NCBI GenBank assembly: GCA_022592435.1
Contig: JABYQS010000096.1
Location: forward strand, 62,001 to 126,000
From: Cerioporus squamosus
Taxonomy: Eukaryota; Basidiomycota; Agaricomycetes; Polyporales; Polyporaceae
Length of the DNA: 64,000 bases
Direction: 5' to 3'
The position numbers were made by a program, and so were the translations under genes. Shown piece by piece: positions 46,666 through 59,245 of the stretch (its first letter is position 1; the number at the start of each line of letters is the position of its first letter). A model generated the notes under the pieces. That model was not told the DNA's origin, searched no databases, and worked only from the letters and a program-made list of their open reading frames with translations.

Positions 46666-48285
46666 CTAATGGTAACTTGAGGAACCAACTGACTTACCTT
46701 GGACCCACATACCCTTTCGATTGCGAAGGTCGCCTATGCACCACCACTTCTCCAAGATTTCCAGAGTCAATCCTCCTGGTCGGGCATCCTGGAAGAAGTC
46801 AATACCCCCGGTACCCTCTCCAGTCGCAGCGTCGAACACTTGTACTAAGCAAACGTCAAGTACACGAGACTACTGAGTAGGAGAGCCACTCACTGGATTG
46901 CACATCGAACGGTGCCCCCACGACAAATGACCCGCTTCCCTTGGACAGGTTGAGTGCTGAGGCACCGCCCTTCGTGGCGAGGTAGAACGCCTCCTTCCAA
47001 TCGACCGACAGGACCTTGTTTCCCTGCCCGTTATCGTCGTCGTTTCCCCGATAGTGCCCACTGATCCGTGCGCCTTCGCGCATGCGCGACACAGCGACGG
47101 CCTGCCGCATAGCGTTCATGATGTCTACAGAGTACCCACCGGCGATGTCGGTACCCAGTCCGACGCGTACGCCAGCGTCAAGGGCCTCACGCAAGCGGAA
47201 CGGCTCAGCAGAGAAGTAGGCGTTCGACAGCGGACAATGGGCGACCGCAGTACCTGTCTCCGCAAGGCGAGCTAGGGAGGGCGGCGTAAGGAAGGTGCAA
47301 TGGGCTTGCACGGTGCGCGGAGTCAATAGGTTGCTCTGTAGGAGTTGACGTGTCAGTGACGGATTGGTGAATACGCCCTAAGGCTGACCTGTGCGAATAC
47401 ATCCATATCATCCGCGCCACGTTCAGTAAGGACATGCTGCATTTGGTCGTGTGCTTCTGCCATATGGCTTTGGATACGAAGATCCTTCTCCGCCGAGAGC
47501 GTCCCCAGTCCTGCGAGGAGCTCGTTCGAACAGGTTGGTACGAAGCGAGGAGTGATCACAGGATCTACAAGCCGGTGGTGCGCCGGCAAGCTTGAAGAGG
47601 CGTCCATACAGCGATCGCAGAATGAACGAGCCGCTTCCAAAGATGCACTTGCAGAGGGCTCCACGTATGTCGGACGAGAGGATATATCCATAGATAGCTT
47701 GCCTACGAAGGCACGTATACCAGCTTCTTGCATTACACGCGCAAGGATCAAGCTAGGGCAGCACTAAGACGTCAGAACGCAACATGCTAAGTATTGTATT
47801 GGTATGACGCACTTCGTTTCGGTCTTGATTGTCCCGAAGAGCAACACCGCGCCAGTACCGTGTTCAATGAGCCGAGCCGCCAATCGTCTGTAGACAGACG
47901 CTGCCAGCTTCGGATCCGAGTCGAGGCTCTCCTCTGCTTTGAAGGCGTACTCGTTCAGCCATTCCATCAACGGTAGATGGAGACCCGTGCCCTGATACAT
48001 GAACTGAGGTGCGTGGAGGTGCAAGTCGCAGAAGGTCGGCATAAGAAACGACCCCAGCGGTACGATGGTCGGGTCCTCGTGCATCAGCAGGGAGAGCGAC
48101 TCCGGGTGAGATGCATGCGCAAGATGGTCGATGAATCCTCGACTGTCGACGCCTGCGGACCGTACGCATCAGTCAGATTGTATGAGCTATCTGACAGGAG
48201 TCAAGTAACTTACGGAGCAGATAGTTTCGCAGGATCACTACTTCGCCCAGTCTTGGCAGTGCACAAGGTCCCCTTTGAAGAGCAT
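46666..48285 (-). CDS. Guanine deaminase
   Basis: It hydrolyses guanine to xanthine in purine salvage, a zinc amidohydrolase in the cytosol. Exons: 48214-48285, 47813-48152, 47389-47752, 46894-47335, 46666-46844, about 465 residues. Metal and active-site landmarks are PTFCDLHLHAPQF (HxH), IQSHMAEAHDQ, VQAHCTFLTP, VAHCPLSNAYFSAEPFRL and VGLGTDIAGGYSVD with the Asp. The C-terminal region contains LEKWWCIGDLRNRKGMWVQG, as in the family. One base seems missing in exon 1 near 48245-48256: the frame changes between LVHCQD and GEVVILRNYLL. The rest is intact, so a sequencing error is plausible. Confidence 0.9.
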
Positions 48286-48477
48286 GTCTGGCCTGTGGTC
48301 AAAGTTTATGTGTTCCGTGGATAGTGGTCGGGAGCAAGGAGCTCGGCAAGCGCGTCGCGATTGATCATGATAGCTAGAGACGCGTCGTACATGTGACCGT
48401 GCGACGCTTTCCCCGCATCCCAGGGCCACCGCAGCTGAAAGCTTCTGTCGAGCCTGCTGCACTCACGCCCTACCACC
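48286..48477. promoter_or_regulatory. Short bidirectional promoter, guanine deaminase / EBP
   Basis: 192 bases separate the two divergent start codons. No clear TATA box. Confidence 0.55.
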
Positions 48478-49407
<930 letters not shown>

Positions 49408-49655
49408 GCTCAAGAGCTATTCGTCCGTCGCCCAGTTTCGCTCAAGTTCAGCCATGCTCGGCTTCCAAAATATCTACGCGCTTGCTCTGTGATACCGTGC
49501 TTTGGCATCTTGCTACCTAGTTTGCGATCTGGAATACCCATGTACGATGTAGTCTTGCAGTATTATTGACAGTCATTCAGTACACACCGAAAGCATCCAG
49601 CTCATCCAAGGTGCGACGCACGCAAGAGGTCACTGAAAACAATGCATACCGGATA

Positions 49656-51170
49656 TTAGCTCCCCACCCTGACCGACCCAAAATCCACCGCCATCCCCGC
49701 CGCCTTCCACATATCCCCATCCGCCTTCTTCACCAGCTCGCGCCACCTCTCCATCCATGGCCTCAGCTCCCTTTCCAGCCGTGCGTCACCCTTCAACCAC
49801 TGCTGCTGGTCCGCAAATACGGGGCGATATCGTCGACGCGGTACCTCCGGCTCCTCGCGCACAGTCGGCAGAGTCATCCTCCTGCGCGGCGTCGAGGGGG
49901 CGCTGCCCGCATGCGAGCGCACGGAGCGATTCGAGTGCGTGGAGGACGGCTCGCCGGGCATCGTCCGCGGCCGACGAGGCGTCGAGGGGCCTGCCGCCCC
50001 CAAGGTTGCGGGACCCTCATCATCTGCGTCTCGCGCAGCGCGGACGGCCGCGATGGTTGCGAGGCGCGAGGACGAGCGTGGAGTCGCGGGGGTCGCGGTG
50101 AGCGGCTTTATAGGAGAGGAGAACTTCTGTCGCTTGGAGGGCGTGGCGAGCGCGTCGAACTCCTCGTCTCTTCTTCGATGGGCCGTCGAACGCGACTTTG
50201 CGCTTGTGGCTGGGGTCTTGGTAGGGGAGAGGTCTGCGCTTGGCGCACGCAAGGCTGACTTGGATGGGGAGCGCAGGAGTGAACGCGAGGGTGTAGGAGG
50301 GGGCAGCGGTGGAGGGATGGAAGCCTGTCTGATCGTACGCGGCTTGGTGGGTGAGGCGGTCGTTGCCCCAGAGGGTCGGCCTGTGGACGGTTGGGCCTTG
50401 AGTGAAGCAATCTCGGCCTTGATGGACTTCTCGACGCCTCTGCATACTTCATGCAGCGACTCCGTGATCTCCTCGAACTGGTCCTTTGAGACGTTGTACT
50501 CTTCTCGGAGTCCGTCCACGTCAATCTTTTTCTGTACATCCCGTCCATACGCCCAATTAAAACATCCATTCGTTCGTCCATTGAAGCGCATGTAGCAAGA
50601 CATACCTGCATAATACGGAGCGTCCAACAGAAGATTGCGACCGTAACCGCATCATACGCCTTCCCAAACCGCCTCCGCGTCTCCAGGTTCCGCATGAGCG
50701 TGTTCTCCGCATTCACCATCCAGTCTGTTACTAGGCCCTTCCTTCCAAGCCTATACTCGTCCAGCAACACCTGATACGATATCCTCGGCGCGGCCTTCCT
50801 TGGAGACGTGGCTGCTTCCGCGGCAGCAAGCGCGGAACGGACAGTGTTCAGGGTGGTCTTGAAGAGCCGCGGCTTGAGACACGACGCGTTTTGCGCGATC
50901 TTCTCCGTTATGTTGGTATCTCCGAGCCTTTACAATGCATTAGACGCGTTTTACGTGCGTAAGAGAAGGGAGAACTAACTTCTCAGCGGCGATGTACGCG
51001 CAGATGGCGGGCAGGCCGGTCGCGCCCTCTCCAAGCTCATATCCCGATCCTGGCACCGTCTTGAGCTTCGCAGTGTTCAGTAAGGACTTCGCTTTGTTGA
51101 AGGTCTCAAAATTGATGTCCTCGCCGTCTGAGCAGAGTTGTTTCAGTAGAATGTCGTGTTGCCGAGACAT
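49656..51170 (-). CDS. ORC6: Origin recognition complex subunit 6
   Basis: Part of the complex that marks replication origins in the nucleus. Exons 50980-51170, 50606-50927 and 49656-50531 give 462 residues. The N-terminal cyclin-box-like region reads GLPAICAYIAAEKLGDTNIT, LLDEYRLGRKGLVTDWMVNA and AYDAVTVAIFCWTLRIMQKK. The middle, roughly residues 200-390, is disordered and rich in Ser/Thr-Pro, with several S/TPxK/R sites typical of CDK targets. The C-terminal helix region is WLKGDARLERELRPWMERW, then WKAAGMAVDFGSVRVGS. Identification relies on overall layout and N-terminal similarity. Confidence 0.82.
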
Positions 51171-51372
51171 GGTGCAGGCAAGTGGTTGAGAGACAAGGTG
51201 TCAAGCGCGCATGACGATGACGATCGCGACGCGTCTGTGGCTGCACGCGTCTGTGCTGGGTTCGACTCCCCGACGTGCAAACGGTAAACAAACCTGCTAG
51301 CATCACGGTACACCTATTAGTACATTGTTCTACGCTGGCCATCCCCTACACTAACGTCCATGGAAGCTGGTT

Positions 51373-52472
51373 TCACAATTTTTGCGCATCATCCGCCTGT
51401 GGCAACTCGACGATTTGGGAGATTCCGGGATATTCGGGTAGGTTGAGCTGGAGCTTCTCTTCCATCGTCCTACACCACAAGTCAGCATCTCCCAAGTAGA
51501 TCCACAGAAAAAACACCCACTTAGGGACAAACCGCCCTCCGAGGAAGTGCCTTCCCTTGAACTTCCGCACGCCCTCCTTGGGCGCCGTCAGACTGACCAG
51601 GACGTCCGGGTCGAGCGCGAGCGCATCCACCTTGCCCTCGTCGACGTTCCACCCTGAGGGCACGTCCACGGACACGATGGGCAGACCGGAGTTCGCGATG
51701 AGCGGGAGCGCAGCGTCGAACGGCGCGCGGACGGGCGGCTTGAACGAGAACCCGAAGATCGCGTCGAGGATCACGTCGGACGAGGCTAAAGCTGACTTGA
51801 GGGACTGGGTGTCGTTGGAGGGCTCGAGAGTTTGGATCTTCATGTTGTCGCATTGCGCTTTCAGACGCTGTAGCAAAAAGGAGGAGGTACTGTATTGGCT
51901 TCCTCTTCACAGGGGATACACAAAATCGTCTGCTCACCTTGTAGATTTCCTTTGACCCAGGCTGTGCGGCGAGAATACACACTAGATCAGCATTGCTTGC
52001 ACCACGGGGCAGGAAAATGGACGCACCTTGGGCATCCAGATTGTTGGCTTGTACCCGAACATCCCTAAAGGTCCACGCTAAGTGCTCATATGTGAGAGCA
52101 ACAGGCGAAGTCATGTGCATACCCAGATGCCTAGCAGCAACCAACCCATCCCCACCCTGGTTCCCAGGTCCACAGCATACCAATACACGCGGGTACTTGT
52201 CCTTGCCGTACACCGTCGCGAGGGTCTGGGCGCATGCGAGCCCTGCGAGCTCCATCAACTGGCCAGCGGGCTTTCAGTTCCTGATGCATCGTCCTGGCTT
52301 GTTTTCGATATAGCGAACCTGGTCAATGCTGAAGGCGCCGACGGAGCCCATGAGCTCCTCGTCGATCTAAAGGTCGAGGACCGTGGATGAGCACTATAGT
52401 ACTCTCTGGGATTACACCAGAAGGTCTCATATCGCTTACTTGCTGTGCAAGCTTGGAAGTGAGATACCGCAT
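51373..52472 (-). CDS. NAD(P)H-hydrate epimerase (YjeF_N / AIBP)
   Basis: It repairs damaged NAD(P)HX by interconverting its epimers. Exons: 52440-52472, 52319-52366, 52123-52258, 52027-52064, 51938-51961, 51521-51867, 51373-51469, giving 240 residues. Family motifs are [38 protein letters not shown] (nucleotide-binding loop), [20 protein letters not shown] and [15 protein letters not shown]. The end is [20 protein letters not shown] and a short tail. The Met two codons upstream (52478) is an equal start candidate. No clear mitochondrial targeting peptide. Confidence 0.93.
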
Positions 52473-52838
52473 GGCCATTTCTTGCGGAAGTGATGAGGAT
52501 TCGAGGGACGAAGTAAGGGCGAAGCTGCAGTGAGTAGAGACAGATGAGAGACAGCTTCAAGTTAGCTACAGCTGCAGCGAGGAGTCGGAGGACAGCGTCG
52601 ATCGCTAAGATGACATCATCGGAGATGCCGGCGCTGACCGAGCACAGCGAGCTCTCAGCGGCATCTGCTCAGTGGTCACTGGTACTAGTAGTAGTACTCA
52701 CTCACTAGGACTTCGGCGATACATGGATCAGACGCATTGAGATCGAGATACATAGCAAATTCCATACATTGCGAAGGACAGGAATACAACAACGTAGAAG
52801 AGACGATGTGGTAGGGGACGCCTCACGAGTGCGAAGCC

Positions 52839-54517
52839 TTAGGCCTCAGGAAGGGGACGGCCGCGGCACTGCATCCAAGGACCCCCGTCAGTGTTCGGCG
52901 ACTGCCAACAGCAGACCAGTCGAGCCTCACCGAACGCTCAATGTCTGCGGGTCCAAAGCCTGGCGGATAGCTTGCGGTCTTGTTCCGAGGCGGAGGCACG
53001 GGAATGACATGAGAGCAGTCGACCAAGTCCCCGATCTTGTGTCCCAGCGTCGCGACCTTCGCCATCGCCTTGCGGAAGGCCTCTCTCATACGATCGTCGT
53101 CGCCTGTAATAAGCAACAGCAGGCACTGCATATGTGAAGCGCGAGCAAGCAGGGAACGCCAGAATTCGCACCGATATAGGACTGCCATGCACAAGCAGTG
53201 TCGGGGTACCGTGCTATCGCCGCGTCCGAGGAGAGCCTGAATACGTCCTTGGTTGCCGACAGAGCCTCCCCAGCATGGGGTGCCTTCCGAGGGTACACAC
53301 TGCCTTTCAGAAGCACCTATGGCGCGCCAAACGACCTGTGAGTGAGCAGGTTTCGCCGCCTCGATCCCTGGATACCTGGACCGAGCGATCGGCCGCGTAC
53401 CTCCAGATAGAACTGCGAGTCGAATGCGTCTGGGGTGCTGTCAAGCGGTGTACCGTTGGCTGCTGGATCGATGGTGTGCTGCCTCCCTATAGAGTGCGCT
53501 CCGAGAAGAACAATTGTATCTTCCGCGGAGAACCCCGCGTCTTTCATTCGAGAGAGGAGTGCCTGAGCTGTGTCCGTCGGTGCGGGGAAGAGTCCTGAAG
53601 GCGCGGAGGCGATAGCTGCGGGACGCCCGGCGAAGAACCCTAGACGAGGTGCCCCAGGACAATTCGAGAGTCCCACTGCACCAGCGAACTGAACGCTAGC
53701 GAAGATGACCAGATGTGCTGAGAGCTTGAGAAGAGACGCGGGGACGCAGAGTGGCCTCACATGTCACCATAGCTGACATTATGCGCATCGGCGACGCGCT
53801 TGAGGGACTTGACGATACCCTGCAGTCCCTTGTTCGCGGCTGCTCTGAAGTCAGCATGGACAGCAGCGACTACACGACACACGCACGGCTTGTGAGCTCT
53901 ATCTCGGAGAACGCCACCAAGCTGCCGTCTGTATTATGTTAGTGATTGGGGGGCAGGAAGGTTGGTGCTCATGACCTGCACCACCGCCTCTGTTGATTGG
54001 CAGGTCAGTGACCACGAGGGCTGCCACATGTTGCACATACCCGAAGCTCCCAGAGTTCCATAGCGCGGAAGAGTAGCCTATGGCGTCGTGGAAGGTGATG
54101 CGCAAGCTTTGGCGGGCGCGATCATTGCAATGTCCACCCCCGAACCTACTCGTAACCTCATAAGCTGGTTGCTACGAATGACAGCACAAGTGCACGCACA
54201 GGTTGACTTGCAGATCCTCATATACCTAGCATAGCAAGGACGCATAAGCTCAAGAGTCGACGCTTCAAGCACGTTCAGCTTCACATGATGCCACTTGCGA
54301 CACTGGACGAACAAGGAGAAGGTCAACCACGGGGCGTAAGGCTGGAAGGGGTGTGCTTACGGTAGACGAATTCCCTCCTGCAGGTACCGAGACTGAGGAT
54401 TCGGGAGCGCAAAAGACACTTCAGGCGCGGTGTGCAGTATAGCTCCGGACCGAACCGACCTGCGTGCGTGAGAACGGCACATATAGCGAGCCAGAAGAAC
54501 GTGTATGGACACTGCAT
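52839..54517 (-). CDS. Class II (ligninolytic-family) heme peroxidase, generic type
   Basis: A secreted heme peroxidase. The supported 3' exons are 54041 upward, 53976-53989, 53887-53928, 53761-53842, 53401-53695, 53172-53316, 52931-53103 and 52839-52868, all in frame. Distal motif: [20 protein letters not shown] with Arg and His. Then [37 protein letters not shown], the proximal-His stretch [46 protein letters not shown] and [16 protein letters not shown]. The ends of exons at the N-terminus are not resolved. [19 protein letters not shown] at 54517 is a good signal peptide and the likely start. Residues at the Mn-ligand and Trp positions do not fit MnP, LiP or VP. The C-terminus is short. 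Confidence 0.85.
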
Positions 54518-54650
54518 CTGCGAGTCTAGGCTGTTCCTGAGAAGAGAAGGCGTGCTGGTGGTCGTGTGGTGGTCGAAGGCTGTGGGCGGTAGCAGGTGAG
54601 TCCGCTCAACAGGCTCACCGCCGGGGAGAAGGAGGGTGGTCGACGGGTGG

Positions 54651-54657
54651 TATATAA
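54651..54657 (+). promoter_or_regulatory. TATA box between peroxidase and MYND gene
   Basis: TATATAAG-type sequence, 34-40 bases upstream of the first Met of the MYND gene (54691). If it serves that gene, transcription would start close to this Met, which would favour the Met at 54913. It could also serve the divergent peroxidase gene, about 134 bases away. Confidence 0.4.
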
Positions 54658-54690
54658 GAACGGGCTGTCGTCGTCCGAGAGCAAGCCTGG

Positions 54691-56226
54691 ATGGAGAAGA
54701 CGCGACTGAAGCGGACGCAGTTTAGGGCGGGCCTTTTCGCGTCACCGCCGCCAACCGACCTGCAACCGGGCGCCTGCCTCGGTCCCGCATCACTGGGCCC
54801 GCCCTCGCTTCCCGATCCTCTTGACCTCGACCTCGACGCTGAGTTTCGTCTGCATTCCCTCCACCTCGCCGCCTCCCTCGACGCGTACCCCACCCCACCC
54901 CCGCCGCCAGCCATGCCCGGGCGGCACTACTCCAAGTTCATCCCGCCCAGCCTCGCCATGAGCGAGCTCGAGTGCCAGAAACTCGACAACGACGCTACCG
55001 ACATGCTCATCGACAAGTGGCTCGAGCGGCCACACCGCCCCGACTCCTACTACGACTGGTTCCAGCGCGTGCGCGAGCGGAAGCACCTCGCCAACGCCAG
55101 CGCGCGACGCGACCAGGTTCTCCTCTGGAACAAGGGTGTCTTCGTCCCCGAGAACATCTTCACCCGCACGGTCGACACCGGCCGACTGATACCCCTCGAT
55201 CGCACATGGGTCACACATGTCTACCACCACCGATCTATGAAGCGGCTCACCATGATGCCCGTCATATTCAGTATGGTGAGCGTCGCTCTGAACCACCGCG
55301 CGCGGGACGCCAAAATTTACAACCACCCCGCCTCCCCCTCTAGCTCCCGGAGTTGATGCTCCTCCGCGGAATGCATGACCGTGGTTGCGACGAGATATAT
55401 GTGATAGTCACGGATCTCAAGCGACACGAGATGGACCAAGTGACGGATTACTTCAAGTATGTCTGCCAGAATACGGTACAGGGATACTGCAAACCGAGCG
55501 TGGAGCAGAAGATCAATCATGATTGTGAGTGTCTCCTTCGCCCCCCATCCCCAGGTACCGCACCACCGTGCAAAGCGAAATTTCCCCTGTACATGCCGCG
55601 GAGCTCTGTCCTGATATTTGCCTCTAGACATCCTGCTCAACAACGCGCTCGACCGCCGCACGCCATGCTTCCCACAGATTGACCTCACCCTCCGCGCCAT
55701 CCTCCACGAGAAACGTCCGCCTTTCATCGTCCTCTTCTCGCACCAAACCATGTCCTACTCCCAGATCCTCTTCGCCCACCCCTCGTTCGTCCCATCCAAG
55801 GACATGTACTACGACTTCCCCAGCGGCTGCCCCAACCCCGGCTGTACGGACAACTGCTGCGAGCTTATTCGGTTCCCCAAGCAAGGTCCCGAGAATGCGG
55901 CCGTGCTCTCCCCGAGCTCGAAGAAGAAAGTCCGGTACCGGTACGGGCGACGAGTGCGTCCGAAGGAGATGTGCAACTGGATCGAGTGCGACGTCTGTTT
56001 CTCGGACGAGCGCGACACTCTGCCCTCGAGCGGGTCCGAGGGTAGCAGCGAAGGCAGCGTCGAGGGCAGCGATCTCGGCTCTGAATACAGCACCGGGAGC
56101 AGCAAGGCCTTCACTGGACTCGTCTGCAGCCGCTGCAAGCTCGTCAAGTACTGTTCTGCGGACCACCAGCGCCGCGACTGGGAAGAGCACAAGCGCGCAT
56201 GCGCTAAGCCCCTCGGCGAGTCGTAA
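54691..56226 (+). CDS. MYND zinc-finger protein, role unknown
   Basis: Exons 54691-55275, 55344-55524 and 55628-56226 give 454 residues. After a Pro/Leu-rich N-terminus comes a globular part with SYYDWFQRVRERKHLANASA, MLLRGMHDRGCDEIYVIVTD and FIVLFSHQTMSYSQILFAHP. The C-terminus is a MYND finger: CDVC, an insertion of about 40 Ser/Glu/Gly-rich residues, then CSRCKLVKYCSADHQRRDW and HKRAC. All zinc ligands are present. MYND fingers bind Pro-rich partner peptides. The start is uncertain: 54913 (MPGRHYSKF) is the alternative. Confidence 0.78.
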
Positions 56227-56617
56227 ACGCGTATTGGCTCGGTCGTACGTTGGACTGGCAGCAGAGGATACATTGTGCGTGTACGTTCGGACTGCATGGT
56301 TATTGTTCCTTGTTATCCTCGATATGCCTTATTTTGTAGCAGTGTACTTGCCTTCCGAAGTCGTCGATATGTATCCGTATCTATTTACGACAGTACACGA
56401 CCCACGTTACGCCCCCATCTTCTCTACTTATATGACACTTTATGTAGCCAGTCTTCCCGTTTCCTCACTGTTGTAATCCCGAGGTCTTTCTATGTCCTCG
56501 TCTGAATGTCATGCGCGCACGTGACGAACGCGTCTCATGCCGTCGCGTCTCCGGTTTCCCTCGCTTGCGGTCCAGTGGGAACTGCTTGCCTTCAAACCAC
56601 CACCACTGTTCTCAGCC
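56227..56617. other. Intergenic
   Basis: 3' flank of the MYND gene and promoter of the S28 peptidase. Nothing specific seen. Confidence 0.5.
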
Positions 56618-59003
56618 ATGGCGAGAAAGCGCGTTTTGATCGCGTTCCTCTCGTGCTTCACTGAGCTCGCTGTAGGCAGTGGCATCGACCAGATTCGTCT
56701 CAGCTTGGGCCCACAAGCAGTCAACCTCTGGAAGCTCGAGGCCGCTCGCACCCGCTCCCAGGCGCAAGGCACGCTCCTCGTTCAGGACACGCAAGATACG
56801 AGCTACGCTGAAGGGGGAAACGAAGGGGCCAAGAGCCAGCTGGCGAAGGAGTTCTCCGAACAATGGTTCGAGCAGCCTCTGGACCACTTTGCGAAGGCGA
56901 ATGAGACAGAGACGTGGCAGCAGCGGTACTGGGTGAACACGCGGCACTACACCCCGGGGCCGAGCACGCCTGTGTTTGTGCTAGATGGTGGGGAGACGTC
57001 GGGCGAGGATAGGTTGCCGTTCCTCGATACTGGCATTATGGACATCTTGGCCAGGGTGACCGGTGGGATTGGGATCGTGCTCGAGCATAGGTACGTGTAG
57101 TCGACTGCTTGGGAGGCAAATATCTGGCGGAAACTGAAAGGTGGACGTGTAATGTGTTCGCAGGTACTACGGTACGAGTGTGGGACGTTGACCGTAAGAC
57201 CGTTGTCTAAGTGTATGCGTGGCTACTCCGTCCTAGGTCAGTCGTTGCCGGTCAAGAATCTGACTACCGACTCGCTCCGGTACGTTCCTCAGCATGCCGC
57301 CACGCAAGTGACGTTGATGTCATTGGTGCTTAATGCGCAGGTTCTTGAACAATGCCCAGTCCGCGGCGGACTCGGCTCACTTCATGGCGAACGTCAAGTT
57401 CGACGGGATCGATGAAGACCTGACTGCCCCCAATCATCCCTGGATATACTATGGCGTATGTGATCCAGGAGAGCACGCTTCCACCATCTACTTGGCTGAT
57501 ACTGAGTTATTAGGGCTCTTATGCGGGTGCTCGTGCCGCGCACATGAAGGTCCTATACCCCGACCTCGTCTGGGGTGCCATTGCATCGAGCGGTATGTTT
57601 ATGATTCTTGCAACCGCCAACATTGCTATGTCTGATCTCCTGCACAGGCGTCACGCATGCTAGCATTGAGAACTGGGAGTACATGGACATCATCCGGCGC
57701 GCGGCGGACCGCGTGTGCTCGGGCAACCTGCAGGTCTCTGTTGAGATTATCGACTCGCTTCTCAGCAACCCTCTCACCCGGACGCCGATCAAGTCGCTAT
57801 TCGGAGTGGCTGCTCTTGAGCATGACGAGGACTTCGCGTCGCTCATTGAGGTTCGGCCGCATGTTCTTCTCATCCTGCAATAAGGATCGACTACTGACAC
57901 TCACGTTCAATATTCGGCAGAGCCCGCTGGGGTACTGGCAGGCAAGGAATTGGGACCCTGAAGTTGGGAGCTCGGAATGGGACACCTTCTGTGCAGCGCT
58001 GAACGGCAAGTTTGAGCCAGAGGATCCTGACACGACCGCGGTTTCGTACGACGAGAGCAGCGACATGGTGACCATCGAGGGTGACCTGATGGTTCCCGTG
58101 CCCGTGTACAACTACGCGAAGTACATCAAGGCTGTCAGTAGCTCAATGCTCCCTGCGTTTCTCCCGAGGCGCTGACGTGTTCGCGTCTTATTTCCCGCCA
58201 CAGAACTTTGTCAGTCAATGTCCCGACGGCGCCGTAGAGCAGTGTTTCGGCACCTGGGACGACAGCAAGTTCCACGATACGGGCCTCGACCAGACCTGGA
58301 GGCTGTGGCTCTTCCAGGTCTGCACCGAGTGGGGGTACTTCTCGGTGCGTCCAAGCGAGTCTCGTACCGTCTGGAACGCGGCGCTGATAGCAGCATTGTC
58401 AGACTGCTCCTCCGAAGGGCGTGCCTCGCATCGTCTCTCGTCTCCTGACGCTTGAGTATGAGTCGAAGATTTGCCGCCAGGTGCGTTAGACACTGTCTCT
58501 CCGCAAGCGAAATTGACACGAGTGTGTCTGGACATCTCAGGCGTACCTTCCGGGCAAGCACTTCGCTGTGCCTGCACTTCCCAACATCACCGTCGTGAAC
58601 GCACTTGGAGACTACGACATCGAGGCTGACCGTTTGGCCATCATTGACGGAGAGGGTAAGCATGTGGCTCCACTACGGCTTTCACTGTGCTGACGAATGC
58701 TTTGTAGTGGATCCTTGGAGGCCGGTCACCCCTCACAGCGAGTATGCGCGCCCTCGGGAGGACACGATCTTGAGGCCATTCAAGATCATCCGAGGTTCGT
58801 AACTGCTACTTTCTACGTAGTTTTCATACTTACTCTCGATCGCATTCCCAACAGGCGGTGTACACCACTGGGATGAGAACGGGCGAAGCGATATTCTGGA
58901 GGAGCCTCCACAAATCCAGATGATCCACGAGGAGATCATCGTCTTCGTGACCTCTTGGCTTGAAGACTGGGAGGCAGAGCGCTTCTTACGAAGGAAGCAA
59001 TGA
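56618..59003 (+). CDS. Serine peptidase family S28 (prolyl peptidase-like)
   Basis: These secreted or vacuolar enzymes cleave after Pro. Twelve exons (56618-57090, 57164-57179, 57242-57279, 57341-57455, 57514-57592, 57648-57850, 57921-58133, 58204-58344, 58403-58480, 58541-58655, 58708-58794, 58855-59003) give 568 residues, a normal length. The N-terminus MARKRVLIAFLSCFTELAVG looks like a signal peptide. WFEQPLDHF, then PVFVLDGGETSG and IVLEHRYYGTS are typical. The nucleophile is Ser in YYGGSYAGARAAH; the late motifs VDPWRPVTPH and GGVHHWDENG carry the probable Asp and His. An upstream in-frame Met at 56537 exists. No frame break in twelve exons. Confidence 0.93.
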
Positions 59004-59245
59004 CGTGGCAAGGATCGCGCATTGTAACTTGTTGTGAATGGATTGGTGGATAGGTCTAAGGTTACCAAAGACCGAGGCGTTGAGTATGATGTGACGTATA
59101 ATCTAGACGCCTGGATCCTAGGCTCCGACTCGGCCGCTTTTTCCGGCATTCTCGACTTGCGACAGAACTCCCACCTAGACGATATATACCTAGTTCGCAG
59201 TTCCAGAGCGCAGTCTTACATCTTGCTAAAAACCACATCATAGGC

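Noticed and set aside
51250..51275. tRNA-like T-arm sequence (GGTTCGACTCCC)
   Set aside because: The stem has a mismatch, and no matching anticodon, D-arm or acceptor stem could be folded around it.
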